Made by a program: the position numbers and the translations under genes
Notes under the pieces: generated by a model
Seen by the model: the letters and a program-made list of their open reading frames with translations, nothing else
Database searches by the model: none
What the model was told of the DNA's origin: nothing
Part shown: one piece after another, positions 14,648 to 26,480 of the stretch
Position numbering within the stretch: position 1 is the stretch's first letter
Layout of the letters: every line of letters begins with the position of its first letter
Source of the DNA: Taeniopygia guttata
Lineage: Eukaryota; Chordata; Aves; Passeriformes; Estrildidae
Length of the DNA: 64,000 nt
Assembly (NCBI RefSeq): GCF_048771995.1
Contig: NC_133027.1
Span: 11,962,001 to 12,026,000, forward strand
Direction: 5' to 3'

Positions 14648-14665
14648 TGGTGCCCACCGCGTGGA
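14648..14665 (+). other. Candidate tRNA primer binding site
   Basis: TGGTGCCCACCGCGTGG lies two bases after the LTR end. TGG pairs with the CCA end of a tRNA. I could not match the rest to a particular tRNA. Confidence 0.45.
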
Positions 14666-15239
14666 GCAACAGCCTGAACAGCGTGGTCAGTCTGGAGCCA
14701 CGCGGGGTCCCAGCTCCCAGCCGTGACCCACTGGGGAGCAGCGGGGGAGGCGGCGCTGGTGCAGCTGAGAGTGGCGTGTGGAAGCCACAGGGAGGTCCAG
14801 ACTTGATTTTCTCCTATCAAGACACCTGGAAGCAGGTGAGGCACCAACTAGTAATAATGGGAAATAAATCTAAAGAGGAAGAGACTGTTTTGGCTACATG
14901 GAAAGCTTTGTTAAGATATAAGGGAATTAATACTTCAGACTATACCCTTCGTAGTATATTGCTGTGGGCTAGATCATAGGATTTTGCCACTGATCCTGAC
15001 ACAGCATTTAGTGTTAAAACTTGGAAAAAAGTCAGGGACAGGCTGTGGGAAGTCATCTGAGCAGGAGATAAAACTTGTCAATCTAGTTGTTACTTGGAGA
15101 TCGCTTTTTGAGGCATTAAAGGAATGGAAAACAGCGGGAACAAGCAGAGTACAACGTGGATGAAGATTTGGGGTTGATAAACGAGTCTGATGGGAGGGAT
15201 GAGTCAGATGGGGCCTTTGATGGGGAACTTGTTGAATAC

Positions 15240-15390
15240 ATCCTTGAAGAAGGTGCAGGTGCCCATGGAAGTTACCAGGCAGGCTACCAAAGCTTCCAGG
15301 AAAGTTGCCAGAGCTTCTGGGCTGGATGCTGAAGCTTTTGGGAAAGCTGCTAAGGTTTCTGGGCAGACTGCCAAAGTACCTCCTTATCAG
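15240..15390 (+). repeat. Degenerate short tandem repeats inside the gag relic
   Basis: The motif GCCAGAGCTTCTGGG / GCTACCAAAGCTTCCAGGAAA recurs roughly every 24-27 bases about five times. It is imperfect and lies in the gag linker, where simple repeats are common. Confidence 0.5.
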
Positions 15391-15529
15391 ACTCCTAAGC
15401 CTCTTTATCTCACACCTGCACAGCAGCTTGCAGCGGTCCCCGTATACACTACACCACTGCGCCAGTTAGCTGAAATGTCTTTAGCAGAGAGACAAACCCA
15501 GCTGTCTGCCCCCTGCTCCCCTCTGACAC

Positions 15530-15768
15530 TGTTGAGGCAGGATGGGAATGAATAGACTTTGTTCAGAAGGCTGAGACTATAACTCTGATTTATTTCAAAA
15601 TACATCGCTCTTTTATACAGAGCTTCGTGCAGACCAACTCTATTGGTCCTGAAGTGAAAACCTCTCACTCTATTGGTGTGCAGTGAATGACATACAGTAG
15701 GAGAACCCAATTATAAACAATGTGAACTACAAGAGAGATAAAGAACCTATTTACATTCTTTCTCAACA
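15530..15768 (-). repeat. Small solo LTR nested in the gag relic
   Basis: 239 bp bounded by perfect 7-base inverted termini TGTTGAG and CTCAACA. Read on the minus strand it has TATAAAAGAG followed about 20 bases later by AAATAAATC, the LTR promoter and poly(A) order. Gag-like sequence resumes on the right near 15850. No clear target-site duplication was found (left flank CTGACAC, right flank CTTTCTC). Confidence 0.65.
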
Positions 15769-16195
15769 CTTTCTCAAGCTTCTACCTGGTTAGAAACTTT
15801 ATGTTTTCTCTTTGACTGAATCTAAGACCTACACCCCTCCACTCTAGCCCAGCCATTTGCCCCCCGCCCCCTTCTGAGCTGCATGAACAGTTTGCAAGGT
15901 CGTATCCTCCATTGCTGGACAGTGACAGCAAATCAAGTGAAGAGTCACCCGCAGTAACGCCTGAGTTGGGGCAGGGAACTGTTGACAGTTCACCTTCTAA
16001 TAGATCCAGCCCTGCTGCCCCACGGACTTTGCCTCTGTGTCAAGTAACTGTGCTTCCATGAGAGCCTCAGAAGTTTCGGGAATTTGTTAGGAAGAAAGCA
16101 GCTGAAGAAAAAAAATGGGGACCTAATAGAAAGATTAGGTGCCCCAAAAGTACCTCAGGAGCAGAGTGTTAACACAAATGTTGCCTGTATACTGT

Positions 16196-16947
16196 ATATA
16201 TTCGATAGCCAATAAAAATAAAAGGTACGTATGAAATAAAAGGTATGTATGAAAGATGCATTGAATCAGTTATATATCACTGATACTTTCTGAAAGACTA
16301 AATGTGGTCTGCATTAATTCTGAAGTTCATCAGCTGCCTACATTTTTCAATTCTTAAAATGTAAAATTGTACTGCTTTCAAAAGTAAGAACCTTCCTTAA
16401 ACTGCTAAGTAAAAAGTTGTTTGCAACATATTACTTCAAACAAGAAGTGTTTCTCAAATATTTTACAAAACTTAGTGAAACTATTCTCTTCTTGCAAAAT
16501 TTCACATTTCTGTACAGACCCAAGCCAATTGTGCTTAAGCAATCATAATTACTCGCACTATTACTGTGTTCTTCTACACTACAAAGTACATATTATTTAA
16601 TGTCAGTAACTTCATTTTATAAGCTAAATTAAAAGTTTAAGACTTTCCATTAGGAATCAAAGTGTATCTGACAGTATTTCAGAGATTAAAATGTGTGAAA
16701 ATACCACAAATACATGAAATTGCATTCCTATACAGCATGTAAACATAGTAAAATATCATGATCATGACAGTTACATTTTTCCACTCTAATCTTTTTCTGA
16801 AGATTTGCATGTGTACCAGGTAACTGGGCTGGGCTTGGTGTATCCCTGGAGGGCCCCAGGAGCTCTGCTCCCAGTCAGCTGAATGTTGCCACAAGGGTAC
16901 CAGCCCTGGGTAGGAGCCAGTACAGGGCCCCTCCTGCAGGAGAAGGG
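16196..16947. other. Stretch without recognisable gene
   Basis: Mostly AT-rich. A short duplication (AAATAAAAGGTACGTATG / AAATAAAAGGTATGTATG) lies at 16215-16255. Nothing else was recognised. Confidence 0.5.
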
Positions 16948-17503
16948 ATCAGGCCCTGCTTGGTAACTTTCATTTTGGCCACTTTTGTGAACAGGTGAGA
17001 AAGGTCAAAATGAAACCTCTCCCAGCTATTTGCCTCTCCTTTATCTTTTTAGGTGCCAGAACTCTGTGTCACACATGGCCTGGGTGTGTGCTGAGCAATG
17101 CAGCCCCCACAAAGCCTTTGGTTTCCCACAAGTTGCCATGCCTTGTTCCCAGGTGTGCCCAGCTCTGGCAGGAGAAAGAGCCTGCAGCGCCGTGCCCTGC
17201 CCAGCCGGGGCTCTCTGGCACAGAGCAGCAGCAGCGCCAGCACCTCTCAATCCGCTCTTTCCTTATCTTCTCCTGGGACACAGAAGCCTCTGGAAATCAG
17301 CACCACCAGTCGTGTTCCCAGCTCGGAGCAGCTCCTGCTGGCAGACAGATCCTGCCAGTTCGACCGCTTCTGGAGGGGCAGAGGTGCAGACTAACATGAA
17401 CAGGAGTCCTGGGAATGTCCAATAAATATACAAAAATGTGGGAGTATTTGTTAGGAATTATTACAGCTGTTAAACCAATACTGCCTTCTCTCCTGGCTCT
17501 GTG
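16948..17503 (+). repeat. Duplicated block D1, copy 1
   Basis: About 555 bp that recurs nearly unchanged at 28538-29100. Both copies contain a possible acceptor (CCTTTATCTTTTTAG at about 17040) followed by a GC-rich, serine-rich frame that stays open (SGRRKSLQRRALPSRGSLAQ, then SSSSAST). A stop follows, and then a CCAATAAATATAC poly(A) signal at about 17420. This looks like a terminal exon of a multicopy gene or its pseudogene. I do not recognise the protein, and no upstream exon was identified. Confidence 0.6.
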
Positions 17504-19105
17504 AATGCCTTGGGCCCTTCTCTGACCCCAGCAGTTACCCCTATCTGCGTTCCCTGATTGCTGTCACTTGCATCTCAAAGCAGGGTTTTGTGGACTCCAA
17601 GTTCCAGCTTTCAGGCTGGAGCATCACCATGTTGTTCCTCATGAGTGACTGTCCTGTCTTCATGTCACTGTGCTTGGAGCAACTACATTTGCTAAGAAGT
17701 AGGGCATAGAAAATCAGAGAATAAAAATGGCTTGGAAACTCTTTGGTGGGAACTGGATATTAGAGTTTTCAGTTCCTTTCTTTTGAAGAAATAGCTTCAT
17801 TTTCTGAATGGAGGATGAAGCGTGTTTAGCAGGGCTTTGAGGAGTGGTTTTTGCGCTTAAAACCGATTCCTGATCTCCGATCTAGAAGAAAACATGGTCA
17901 CCCTCTGAAAAGTTAAATCTTGGAGATGATGACATTAATGAGTAGGAAAAGTGATGCTTATAATTTCAAAGATGTTGATTGCCCCAAGCATCTAGTCAAG
18001 CATTTCTTGTCAACTGTCCTGCTGTTCAGTCTCGTGCCCACAGAGGATTCGCATTAGGACAACGTGCAGCTTCCCAGATTCCATAGTCTGAGTTTGGCCG
18101 GCTGCTCTCTCCACTGCACTTTGTGGGCTCATGCACTGGTGCTGGGGGTTGATGCTGGCTAAACATACGTGCACCCACAAAAAAAAAAAAAATCGCTCGC
18201 TCCTGGGCTTGGCCGCAGCTGCTGGCGGCGCTGGGATGAGCCCCGGCAGCACGGCCCGGCGGCCCTGCTGGGAAAGAGCCCCCGACCCGCCGGGAAGGGG
18301 CCCTGCTGCCCCGCAGCACCCCTCGGAGGGCAGAGAGAAAGCCAGCTTCTTTTCCTCTCTTTTTTCCTCTGTTAAAAGTGTTGTCCTAGAGGCGGCACCA
18401 GCTTTTCTAATTGGCTTAGCCGCGCGCCTGCTCTCAGAGGCACTCAGTGGTTGCTTTTGCCTGGCACAGGGAAAGCTTATGGCAGAAATGCCTCACTTTC
18501 CCGGCTGGCTTCTTTCCTCCTCTCCAAAAATTGACCCATGCAAAACCAACAAAACTGGCCACTGGTGCTCCTGGGGCTGGGGAACCTGGAGGCTTAAAGA
18601 ATACTTGAAAAACTCGTGTGGGGCCCTTCAAAAACCTCATGTGGCTTCATATCCAGACACACAGCTAAAGCCCAGATATTTCTCCATTCTTTTTCTTTTT
18701 AACTGAGAAAGGAAGTCACAGGTGATGGGGTCTCTATTCCACATCTATTGGAATAGATAGCTATATCTTTTAAATGCTGCAGGACTTAAGATTGTCAAAT
18801 CAGCACTTCTCTGAGTATTCATTTTGCAAAACTCAGTTCTGGATAATAGTTGTAGACTAAAACAATACCATTCCTCTGTATAAATTAAATCCTATATTAA
18901 GGAAATGAGCAACCTAAGAGCTATGTACAAAATAAACTAACATGCATTGTTGAAATTAAATATGTTACTGTTACTCCTGCTCTCTGAAATACCTTTGAAA
19001 TAAATTTAACAAGACCCTTAGAACATATTTGTGGGTGTACAAGTCAAGTTTCAGAAAAATTAAATCCTATCAATGAAAATTCTGTAAAGCAATGAAAAAT
19101 TGTCC
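17504..19105. other. No confident gene; GC-rich island at 18190-18480
   Basis: After an A-run at 18180, about 290 bases are GC- and CpG-rich (for example CGGCGGCGCTGGGATGAGCC). This could be an old promoter or CpG-island fragment. The 191-codon frame over it (18131-18706) has no recognisable domain. The rest is AT-rich with no recognised feature. Confidence 0.4.
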
Positions 19106-19360
19106 TTGTGTGTCTCAAGCTGCGTTAAGGGAAATATAGGTTGGCTATTAGGAAAAAGGTTTTTACAGAAAGGGTGATAAAGTTCTGGAATGGTCTGCCC
19201 AGAAAGGTGGTGGAGTCACCATCCCTGGATGTTTAAAAAAAGACTGGATGTAACACTCAGTGCTATGGTTTAGTTGAGGTGTTAGGGCATGGGTTGGACT
19301 CAATGATCTTGAAGGTCTCTTCCAACCTAGTCATTCTGTGAATTCTGTGAATTCTGTGCA
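19106..19360 (+). repeat. CR1 LINE 3' end
   Basis: Contains GGTTGGACTCAATGATCTTG, then AAGGTCTCTTCCAACCTAGTC, and ends in three ATTCTGTGA-type units. This is the diagnostic CR1 3' terminus, here with the complete 3' end in the + orientation. Confidence 0.95.
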
Positions 19361-19869
19361 TTTTTCTTATAACCTTGGGATTTTACTCCTTAAAAATTGA
19401 TAAGTTTCTATATCAGTCTATTTGCAAAGTAACTGTTTAACCCAAGAAATTTGGATACATTTCCCCTTTGGTTACAAATAAAGCATTTGCACCTTCAAGG
19501 CATATCCAGGGATGCACAGGTGACACTGCACTCATTGTCTCAAACAAGGTGAGTGCAAACAAAGAAATTCCTGTAATTACCTTCCCATGCATAATTTTTA
19601 ACCTTTCTGTAATCTCAAATGACCTCATTTCTGTGATTATTGCATCTGCACACTTAGCTGCAAAAACCCAACATTAAAAGCCATGGTCATATTTTGGTTC
19701 CAAAATAAGAAAACATGCAAATTAGTATTTCAGTAATAGCACTGGCAGACCTTTTAGGTTTAATCCAATTCCTGCTATATTCAGAAACCTGCTATTGACT
19801 TCAACAGAGTTGGCATGGATGCTTAACCATGAATAAATACAGAAGGTAGAAATCAAGAAATAGAAAAAA
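19361..19869. other. Stretch without recognisable gene
   Basis: AT-rich. It leads into the RNase H part of a retroviral pol without a visible junction. I see no earlier pol or gag, so the element that follows is 5'-truncated. Confidence 0.4.
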
Positions 19870-20347
19870 GAAATCAAGCTATGCAGTAATAAATGGCAAA
19901 AAAGAAGAGATAGTAGAATCAAGACCCCTAAATGACAGATGGTCAGCACCAGCTTACGAATTATATGCAGTATTAAAAGCTTTACAGAAATTAGAAAGAA
20001 AAAAGAGAATGATCTTCACAGATTCAAAATATGCATTCAGGGTAGTACACACTTTCAGAAAGATTTAGGAAAAACGAAGATTACTCAATACTCAGGGACA
20101 AAGACTAGTGCATGAAGAAATAATCAGGCAAATCTTAAAAGCCATCAGGGTGCCAGAGGCAATTACCATAGTCCACGTGAAAGGACACCAAACAAGAATA
20201 CAGCTCAAGACCCAAAGGAACAATTTAGCAGATAAAGAAGCCAAAAGCACAGCTTTACTAAAAGTAAGTACCCCAGAGATTGGGGAGGAGGATGTCCAGA
20301 AATATCCCCCACACCCTTCCCCAAAAGCAATTGAAAGATGCAAATAA
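19870..20347 (+). pseudogene. Retroviral RNase H fragment (class I ERV pol)
   Basis: The frame before 20070 contains WSAPAYELYAVLKAL and FTDSKYAF, the E- and D-bearing RNase H motifs. A frame from 20108 continues with ITIVHVKGHQT and NNLADKEAKSTA. This is the gammaretrovirus-like arrangement. Stops and frame changes break it (for example TAG after RKI near 20068), and the reverse transcriptase is absent. Confidence 0.8.
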
Positions 20348-20383
20348 AAAAAAAGAGGCCGACTAGAAAGAAGTAAGTAGAAA

Positions 20384-21290
20384 TTGCCAGACAGGAGAGA
20401 GCTGTTATCTAAAAACTATACCAGAAAAATCCTGGGGAGATTACACCAACAGACACACTGGGGAGCCCAAGCCCTGGCAGAGCAATTCCTGAGATTCTTC
20501 AAGTATAAGGGGATTTATGAATTAGCAAAACAAGAGGTACAAAGGTGTATGATTTGTCAAAAAGTTAATTGGGCAAAAACCCAGTATGTGGTATTGGGAA
20601 GTCGCCCAGTAGCATACCGGCTTTTTGAAAGAATTCAGGTAGATTTCACTGATCTGCCTAAAGTGGAGAGATATAAATTCCTATTGGTAATAGTAGACAA
20701 ACTAACCCACTGTGTAGAAGCCCTTCCAAGCTCTCGGGCTATGGCTCAAACAATATCGAGGTTTCTACTAGAAGAAATCCTACCCCGATATAAGTTAGTA
20801 AGATACATAGATTCAGACCAAGGGACATTCTTCACCTCTGAAATCATTAGGCAAGTAGCAAACACTCTAGGGATCCAGTGGGAGTACCACATCCCATAAC
20901 ATTCTCAGAGCTCCAGACAAGTTGAAAGAATGAATCAAACATTAAAAGCCCAATTAGCAAAATTAATTTTGGAAGCAAAAATGTCCCGGGTAAAATGTCC
21001 TTTTGAAGCTTCCCAGATGCCACATTTCCTGCTAAATGTTCCAGACCATGTCTCATTCTGAGACTGGGCTATCTCCCTTTGAAGTGCTGTACGAGGTGCC
21101 ATACGAGCATAGAATACCAGTGGGGCACCCCAGGATAGAGGATGGACAGATACAGCTGTTGCTCATAGCCATAAGCAAGAATCTTCAGGAAGTGTGGAAG
21201 CAAGGAATAATAACACAAAGTAGCCCTTTGGGTTTTTTCATACATAAAGTACAGCCCAATGAAAAAGTACTCATAAAGACCTAGAAAGAG
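20384..21290 (+). pseudogene. Retroviral integrase, decayed (class I ERV pol)
   Basis: Open from 20384 to 20899, then interrupted, with related sequence to about 21290. It shows the zinc-binding HHCC arrangement (HQQTHWGAQ ... CMICQKVN) and the catalytic core (VDFTDLP, then DSDQGTFF), followed past a stop by a SSRQVERMNQTLK-like stretch carrying the core glutamate. This is the end of pol in a gammaretrovirus-like element. Many in-frame stops rule out function. Confidence 0.85.
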
Positions 21291-21879
21291 ACCACCCTGT
21301 CACCTCAATGGGAAGTCCCCTTTCTTGTCCTCGTAACTACAGGCACAGCAGTACGAATGGCAGAAAAGAGTTAGACACACACATCTTGAGTGAAAAAATC
21401 GAGCTCTGGGAAGGGACGCCACAGTAGAAAGTCACCTCTCCCCCTAGCGACCTGCAGATAACCTTGCAACAGCCAAGTAAATGACTAATAAGAACCTGAT
21501 GAAGTGCACTGAACCTAATTGTAAATGTTATCCATTTGTGCATTTCATATGCAAGTATTGTAACAAAGTTTAGATCATGCACTGTAAAAAGAGATATTAG
21601 CCAAAAAATTTATGCAATAAGTACTTAGAAGAGGAACTGTGCCTAACTAACCGTGTCTTAGGGCTCGCCACTAAGCTAAGAATAATTGAAGTAAATTCTG
21701 AAATTTAGTTTCACTTGTTCCAAAACAGGCTGAGGGGAAAATTACGACCAAAAGCTCAAATCATTACTGTTGAGTACTGGAAATTAAACAAAGTACTCTG
21801 CAGCTCAGATACTGTTAAACTATCCAAATAGGGCATCTTTAAACAGAGGCACGCAGCTCAGTCCTAGCATGAAATCACA

Positions 21880-24115
21880 GAAGACTATTCTTACTGCCGA
21901 GAAGATGGCTTAACCCGCTGCTAGTAGCAACCCAGTAGATGCAAACAAAAGCAGAAGAATATTGATAGTAGGAGTAATCCTGATGTACCCGAGTCTAGCA
22001 ATGTACCTCAAGACTAGTACACACATAAATAACTTGCCCACCACAGAAGTGCAGAGCCCCGGCAATGGGTGCAGACAAAGCATACAGACTGTCCAGAAAA
22101 GACAAGGAGAATCAGAAGCTCCAATATTCCCAGCCCCAAGGAACTGCAGCAAGGGTAAAATAAACAAACATTGTTCCATAAACAGCACTCAGCAGGGGGT
22201 ACGTGGATTAAAAAAAAGATGAAGTGTTATTTACAAGGAGCAACCCCTAAAAATGGGCAGTCAGAGCACAAAATACATAAGAAGAATGCTGAACAAATAT
22301 CTGTCTCAGCCTGTGACAAATATAACTGCACAGCATGGATTGGGGGAAAAATAGAGTCATTATTTGTAGCTTATTTTCAGGCGAACCCACTGTGTTATAA
22401 TAATAATCTATTGAATATGTGTGTGATAAGAAGAAAGACATACTAAGTCAGAGGAATTTAAAATATGAGACCAAATTATCCCTCAGAAATGAACCAGTTA
22501 TCCTTAACCTTTTAGAAGATCAAGATGACAGAGTTTGTCTGCAATATGACAGGATATTCTGCTCCTCAAAGAATAAAGAAAGAGTAGACCCAAAGAGTAA
22601 AATAAAACAAATAACACAAGAACTAAAAAGACACGAGAAGATAGAAAAGAAAAGGTTGAGAACCCTAAGTGAACAATATGAACACCTAGAGAGACAATAC
22701 ACCAATTAGAGTTTACCTGCCTCAGACCAAAACCTGTTTGTAGATCTGATGCAAAAAATTGCAACAAAATTAAGACTATCCAATTGCTAAATTTGCAGAG
22801 GGCTCAAATCCACTGAAAACTAGCATTAGAAAAGGAAAAGTTTAGCCCCAGAGCAACTCCTAAAATAACTCAGAAACCTGAGGGATAAGTTTTAGACAAG
22901 AGAGTAATTAGAATGTTCTACCTTAGCAAGGAGGGAAAAGAGTATACTAAAATAGTAAGGTACACTCCATGTATATCCACTTTGACGGTAAACTCCTCCA
23001 ACAAAAACAAGATCTGGCAGCCAGAAAGCTCTTCAGGGTACTAGAGCCGGGAAAAAGGGGCCAAGTGCAAATAGACTAATAAAATTGGACTCTACTAGAA
23101 CAAAAGCCCTAGAGCTAATCCTTACCAATCCTTACGTAAATTAAGAAGACTCTAGAATGAGCCCAAAACCACAAAGGTTAAATAAAAAGCCCCCAATAGT
23201 TGATATTAAATTTGCAGGAAGAAAGCGTACAGTGAACAACCTCAGTGGTAGAAAGGGTCGCGCACAATAAGATTGATAAGGCCTGTTTTCTTTACCCTGC
23301 CCCACTCAGAATGCAACTCACTAGGGGATCCCTTATATAAAACCTTAAGTAAAAAGAAAAAGGATTTGAAAAATAAATTCCCTATCTTTGATAAAGATCA
23401 GGCCTAGAGAGAGGAGGAGTGGCCTGCAGAAAGAATAATAGAGTATTAGTCCCACGACATAGGCCCAAGATGGGAGTTGGAGGTATAAGACCCCAATTTA
23501 TCTATTAAACTGACTAATGAAGCTCCAAGCAGTAGTAGAAATTGTCTCAAAGCACACCTCAGATGTCCTCGAGTTACTATCTAAACAACACTCCCAAATA
23601 AGAGCCTTTGTATATCAAAACAAGATGGCCCTAGACTGTTTACTAGCCAAAGAAGAGAGAGTTTGTGAGAAATTTAATAAAACAAAATGTTGTCTAGAGA
23701 TCGATAATTATTGAAAAACCTAGTGAACGAAATTAAACAAGTAGCACATGTCCCAGTACAAAAATAGAACTCTATACTCCAATCATCCTAGTGGGTCTAT
23801 TTGTTTAATAGAGCTTAGTAAAAAAAAATATATATTATTTATATTGTGTTCAATAGCTAGAATCCTATTCCTGCCCTGCTTAATACCCTGCTTTATTAAG
23901 TTAATATACTCAGTAGTGCAGGGTATGCAGGTAGCTGCCATGCCCACAGACCCAGAATGTACTACAGGGAAATTAAATCAAGTGTCTAAAATCACAAAAT
24001 TAGAAGAAGAAAATCCACACAGTAGAACAACAGATCCTTTAGCCAGATTCAAAGAGCAAATAAAGGGAGAAGGGGACGTTTACAAGCTTTACCAAGAAAT
24101 TCCAAAAGAAGAGTA
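21880..24115 (+). pseudogene. Decayed env of the class I ERV
   Basis: The surface-subunit part (21.9-23.3 kb) survives only as short frames with scattered cysteines. The transmembrane part is clearer. An ectodomain frame at 23517-23714 contains a heptad-like helix and a cysteine cluster (VCEKFNKTKCC). A second frame (23748-24116) has a strongly hydrophobic membrane span at about 23840-23940, then a charged tail. Several stops and frame changes separate the blocks. The family role is receptor binding and membrane fusion; this copy cannot encode a complete protein. Confidence 0.75.
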
Positions 24116-24264
24116 GAGTAATGAGACCAAAGAGAACTAAGAGTTTTTAAGGACTAAACTAGTTAAATTATAAGAACAGTTTCACAAGATCAAAAGAAAA
24201 TCCACTAAATACAAAGCTTTTTAGAAAAGCACGAATTAATGTATTAATTTAAAAGGGGAAGGAT

Positions 24265-24915
24265 TGTTATATGTAATATGAGTAATTTGTGCCTATAAAG
24301 TAAAATATTGATGTAATGTTTAGTATTACTAAGAAATATTTGTATAAAACATGTGAGTCTGAGCCAAGAGATTACCTCACATATGTTGAGACCACCCCTG
24401 ACAAAAAGGAGGAAAACTTAATTTACAAACAAATACGGATAGCTTACCCAGAGATAAATTGTTTCTCAAAGTGATCCTAGTAACTCCCAAGCAATGATCC
24501 TCTCAATAACTACCCAAGATTGAGATTGCTAGAGTCACCAGAGAAATACATCTCAATGCCAAGTTCCAGTAACTCAGTCAGGGGTGTACAGCACTCTCCA
24601 GACACCATTTTGTTCTCACCAACACAGAGAAAAGAAATTCTATAAATATGTAAGACTCTAAATAGGAAAAAAAGCCTGATCACTGAAACTCTGCCTCAAG
24701 CAAAATAAACTGTATAAAAAGCGCTTAAGAGAGACAGTCTTGTGTGAAACATAAAGGACCCTATGCTGTAGCAGTCAGACCTGTGTCTCATCCAGTGCTG
24801 ATCCCGGGCTCAGCACTGTCCTTTTTATTGTAGCTAGCTCAGACTCAATTTGATCACTAAATAAAACCTGGTTTTATTACTTTTAATTTAGCTAGATCAA
24901 TTTTTACTTATAACA
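24265..24915 (+). repeat. 3' LTR of the class I ERV
   Basis: 651 bp with perfect 7-base inverted termini, TGTTATA at 24265 and TATAACA ending at 24915. It directly follows a polypurine tract (AAAAGGGGAAGGAT). TATAAAAA is at 24713-24720 and AATAAA at 24860-24865. No matching 5' LTR was seen upstream, so the element is 5'-truncated. Confidence 0.9.
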
Positions 24916-26480
24916 GTTCTTTAACTGAAGTTCTGCCACTTGTCATCATTTTAAAAGTAAAAAGTCGTCTTATTAAATCACTAACAAAATTACTAACTTT
25001 TAACAAGGGGAGAAGGGTGTATTGCTTGCGCTGTTATTTGTGTCTAAAATTTTTGTGCACTAGATATTAATAAAAGTTTGTTTTTAAAGTATAAATACAA
25101 AAATTCTCCCCCAGCCAAGCTGATGGCCCTGATCAAGCCATGAACCTGGCTGGTAAAGAAAAATACATTAGGAAACCTAGATGCTCCATTGAGATAAATG
25201 AAAAAAGCCTCATGAAACGCGGAGAAAAATCAAAACCCCATAATTCCAATAAAGATTTGTAGGGAACGGTATGTTTATTCACAGCGCTGTGGACGCATGT
25301 CGGGACACATTGCCCTTCAATGGACATGCGCACCCCTGAGAACTCCCAATCCTTTTTTATTACCCTAATTTCCATATGCATAGAATTTCACAATAGGTTC
25401 ATGCATATTCATTATGCTGATTTTGCGTTACACTTAGCTCTAGTTACACTTGTACTCAGTTTTTGTCAGAAAGTACAGAAAGAACACCTGGGTCATTCTG
25501 CCCTGTCTGTTACAAGGACTGAGGAGTCTTTCTTATCTCTTCCTTAGCTGGGACAACTTTGCTAGTGCTGTAGTTATTAGACTAAACAACATATTTCACG
25601 TATGCTAGCAAGCTCAAAGTGGTACATTTCACCTAAATCCAAATGGATTTTTACTTTGTTAAATTTTCACTCTCACTCATCCGGAAGAATTTTTTTTTTC
25701 AAGTCCTCATAGTGAAAAAGAGATCCACTCAGTGCTCAAAAACTATGTTTGTCCTTATTTTTCTTATTATACAAAGAAGAAGGGGGTAAAAGGGGTTGGG
25801 TTGAGGGTACACCCCCCTCTTTGAGTCTTAAGTAAATAATATAACGGTATAATAACCCTATGATATTCAGCTGCCTAAAATACCCTTCAGTGGACAGTGG
25901 AAAGCATAGACAAACATCCTGAAGTCTACCTACTTCATGGACAGTTTATATAAGAACTTGATTTATTTACAAACTATTTCTCATGCTTACAAACTTTTTC
26001 TTGCTTACAAATTGTTTTTTCTGTTTACAGATTGTTTTCTGGGTGTTGGGTTTTTCTTCAAGGCATAAATGGGTTACAGGCTGTTTTTAATAGTTAGACT
26101 TTTCTATAAGGGTTAAATCAGTTAAAGTTTGAATGGTTTTTGTTTTTTAAAGATAAGTTCTAACATATAAGCATTGTGCCTGTGGCCTGAGTTCCCTCAT
26201 AAAAGATCCTGAACATGAATACTGCAGTTTCCATGGACATTTGGCCCATGCTGTCTTCTGTTTTCCTGTTTGCAAAGGGCCCTTATAGATGGAAGACAGA
26301 GAACAAATTACAAATTTTATTAAACCAGGAAGGGTGAGATGTTACCAAATATCATAGATGAGCTTGCTACCAAGCTCCAGGATTGACTGACCGGGGCTTC
26401 TCCCACTCAGATCTCTTATGAAGCTGCAGGCATTTCACTGCCCCGAGGAGAGAAAGGCCAAGGGCAGCCGAGGGCCGGTG
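24916..26480. other. Stretch without confident gene
   Basis: AT-rich. A purine-rich tract on the minus strand near 25110 (CTGGGGGAGAAT) and promoter- or poly(A)-like motifs around 25240-25300 hint at further LTR remnants, but I could not fix boundaries. Confidence 0.35.

Larger units (their letters stand above)
14857..16195 (+). pseudogene. Decayed gag (matrix to proline-rich region)
   Basis: The frame starts ATGGGAAATAAATC, giving MGNKSKEEE, a myristoylation-type matrix start seen in alpha- and betaretrovirus-like gag. After about 40 codons it meets a TAG at 14977. Further gag-like blocks follow in shifting frames: WKKVRDRLWEV near 15030, a glutamate-rich stretch near 15180, and after a nested LTR a PPPPSELHEQFARSYPPLLD stretch near 15870. 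Several in-frame stops make it non-functional. No protease or pol follows, so only the 5' part of this element remains. Confidence 0.7.

Noticed and set aside
18131-18706. 191-codon + frame
   Set aside because: Opens through an A-run and a GC island; no motif, no splice context.
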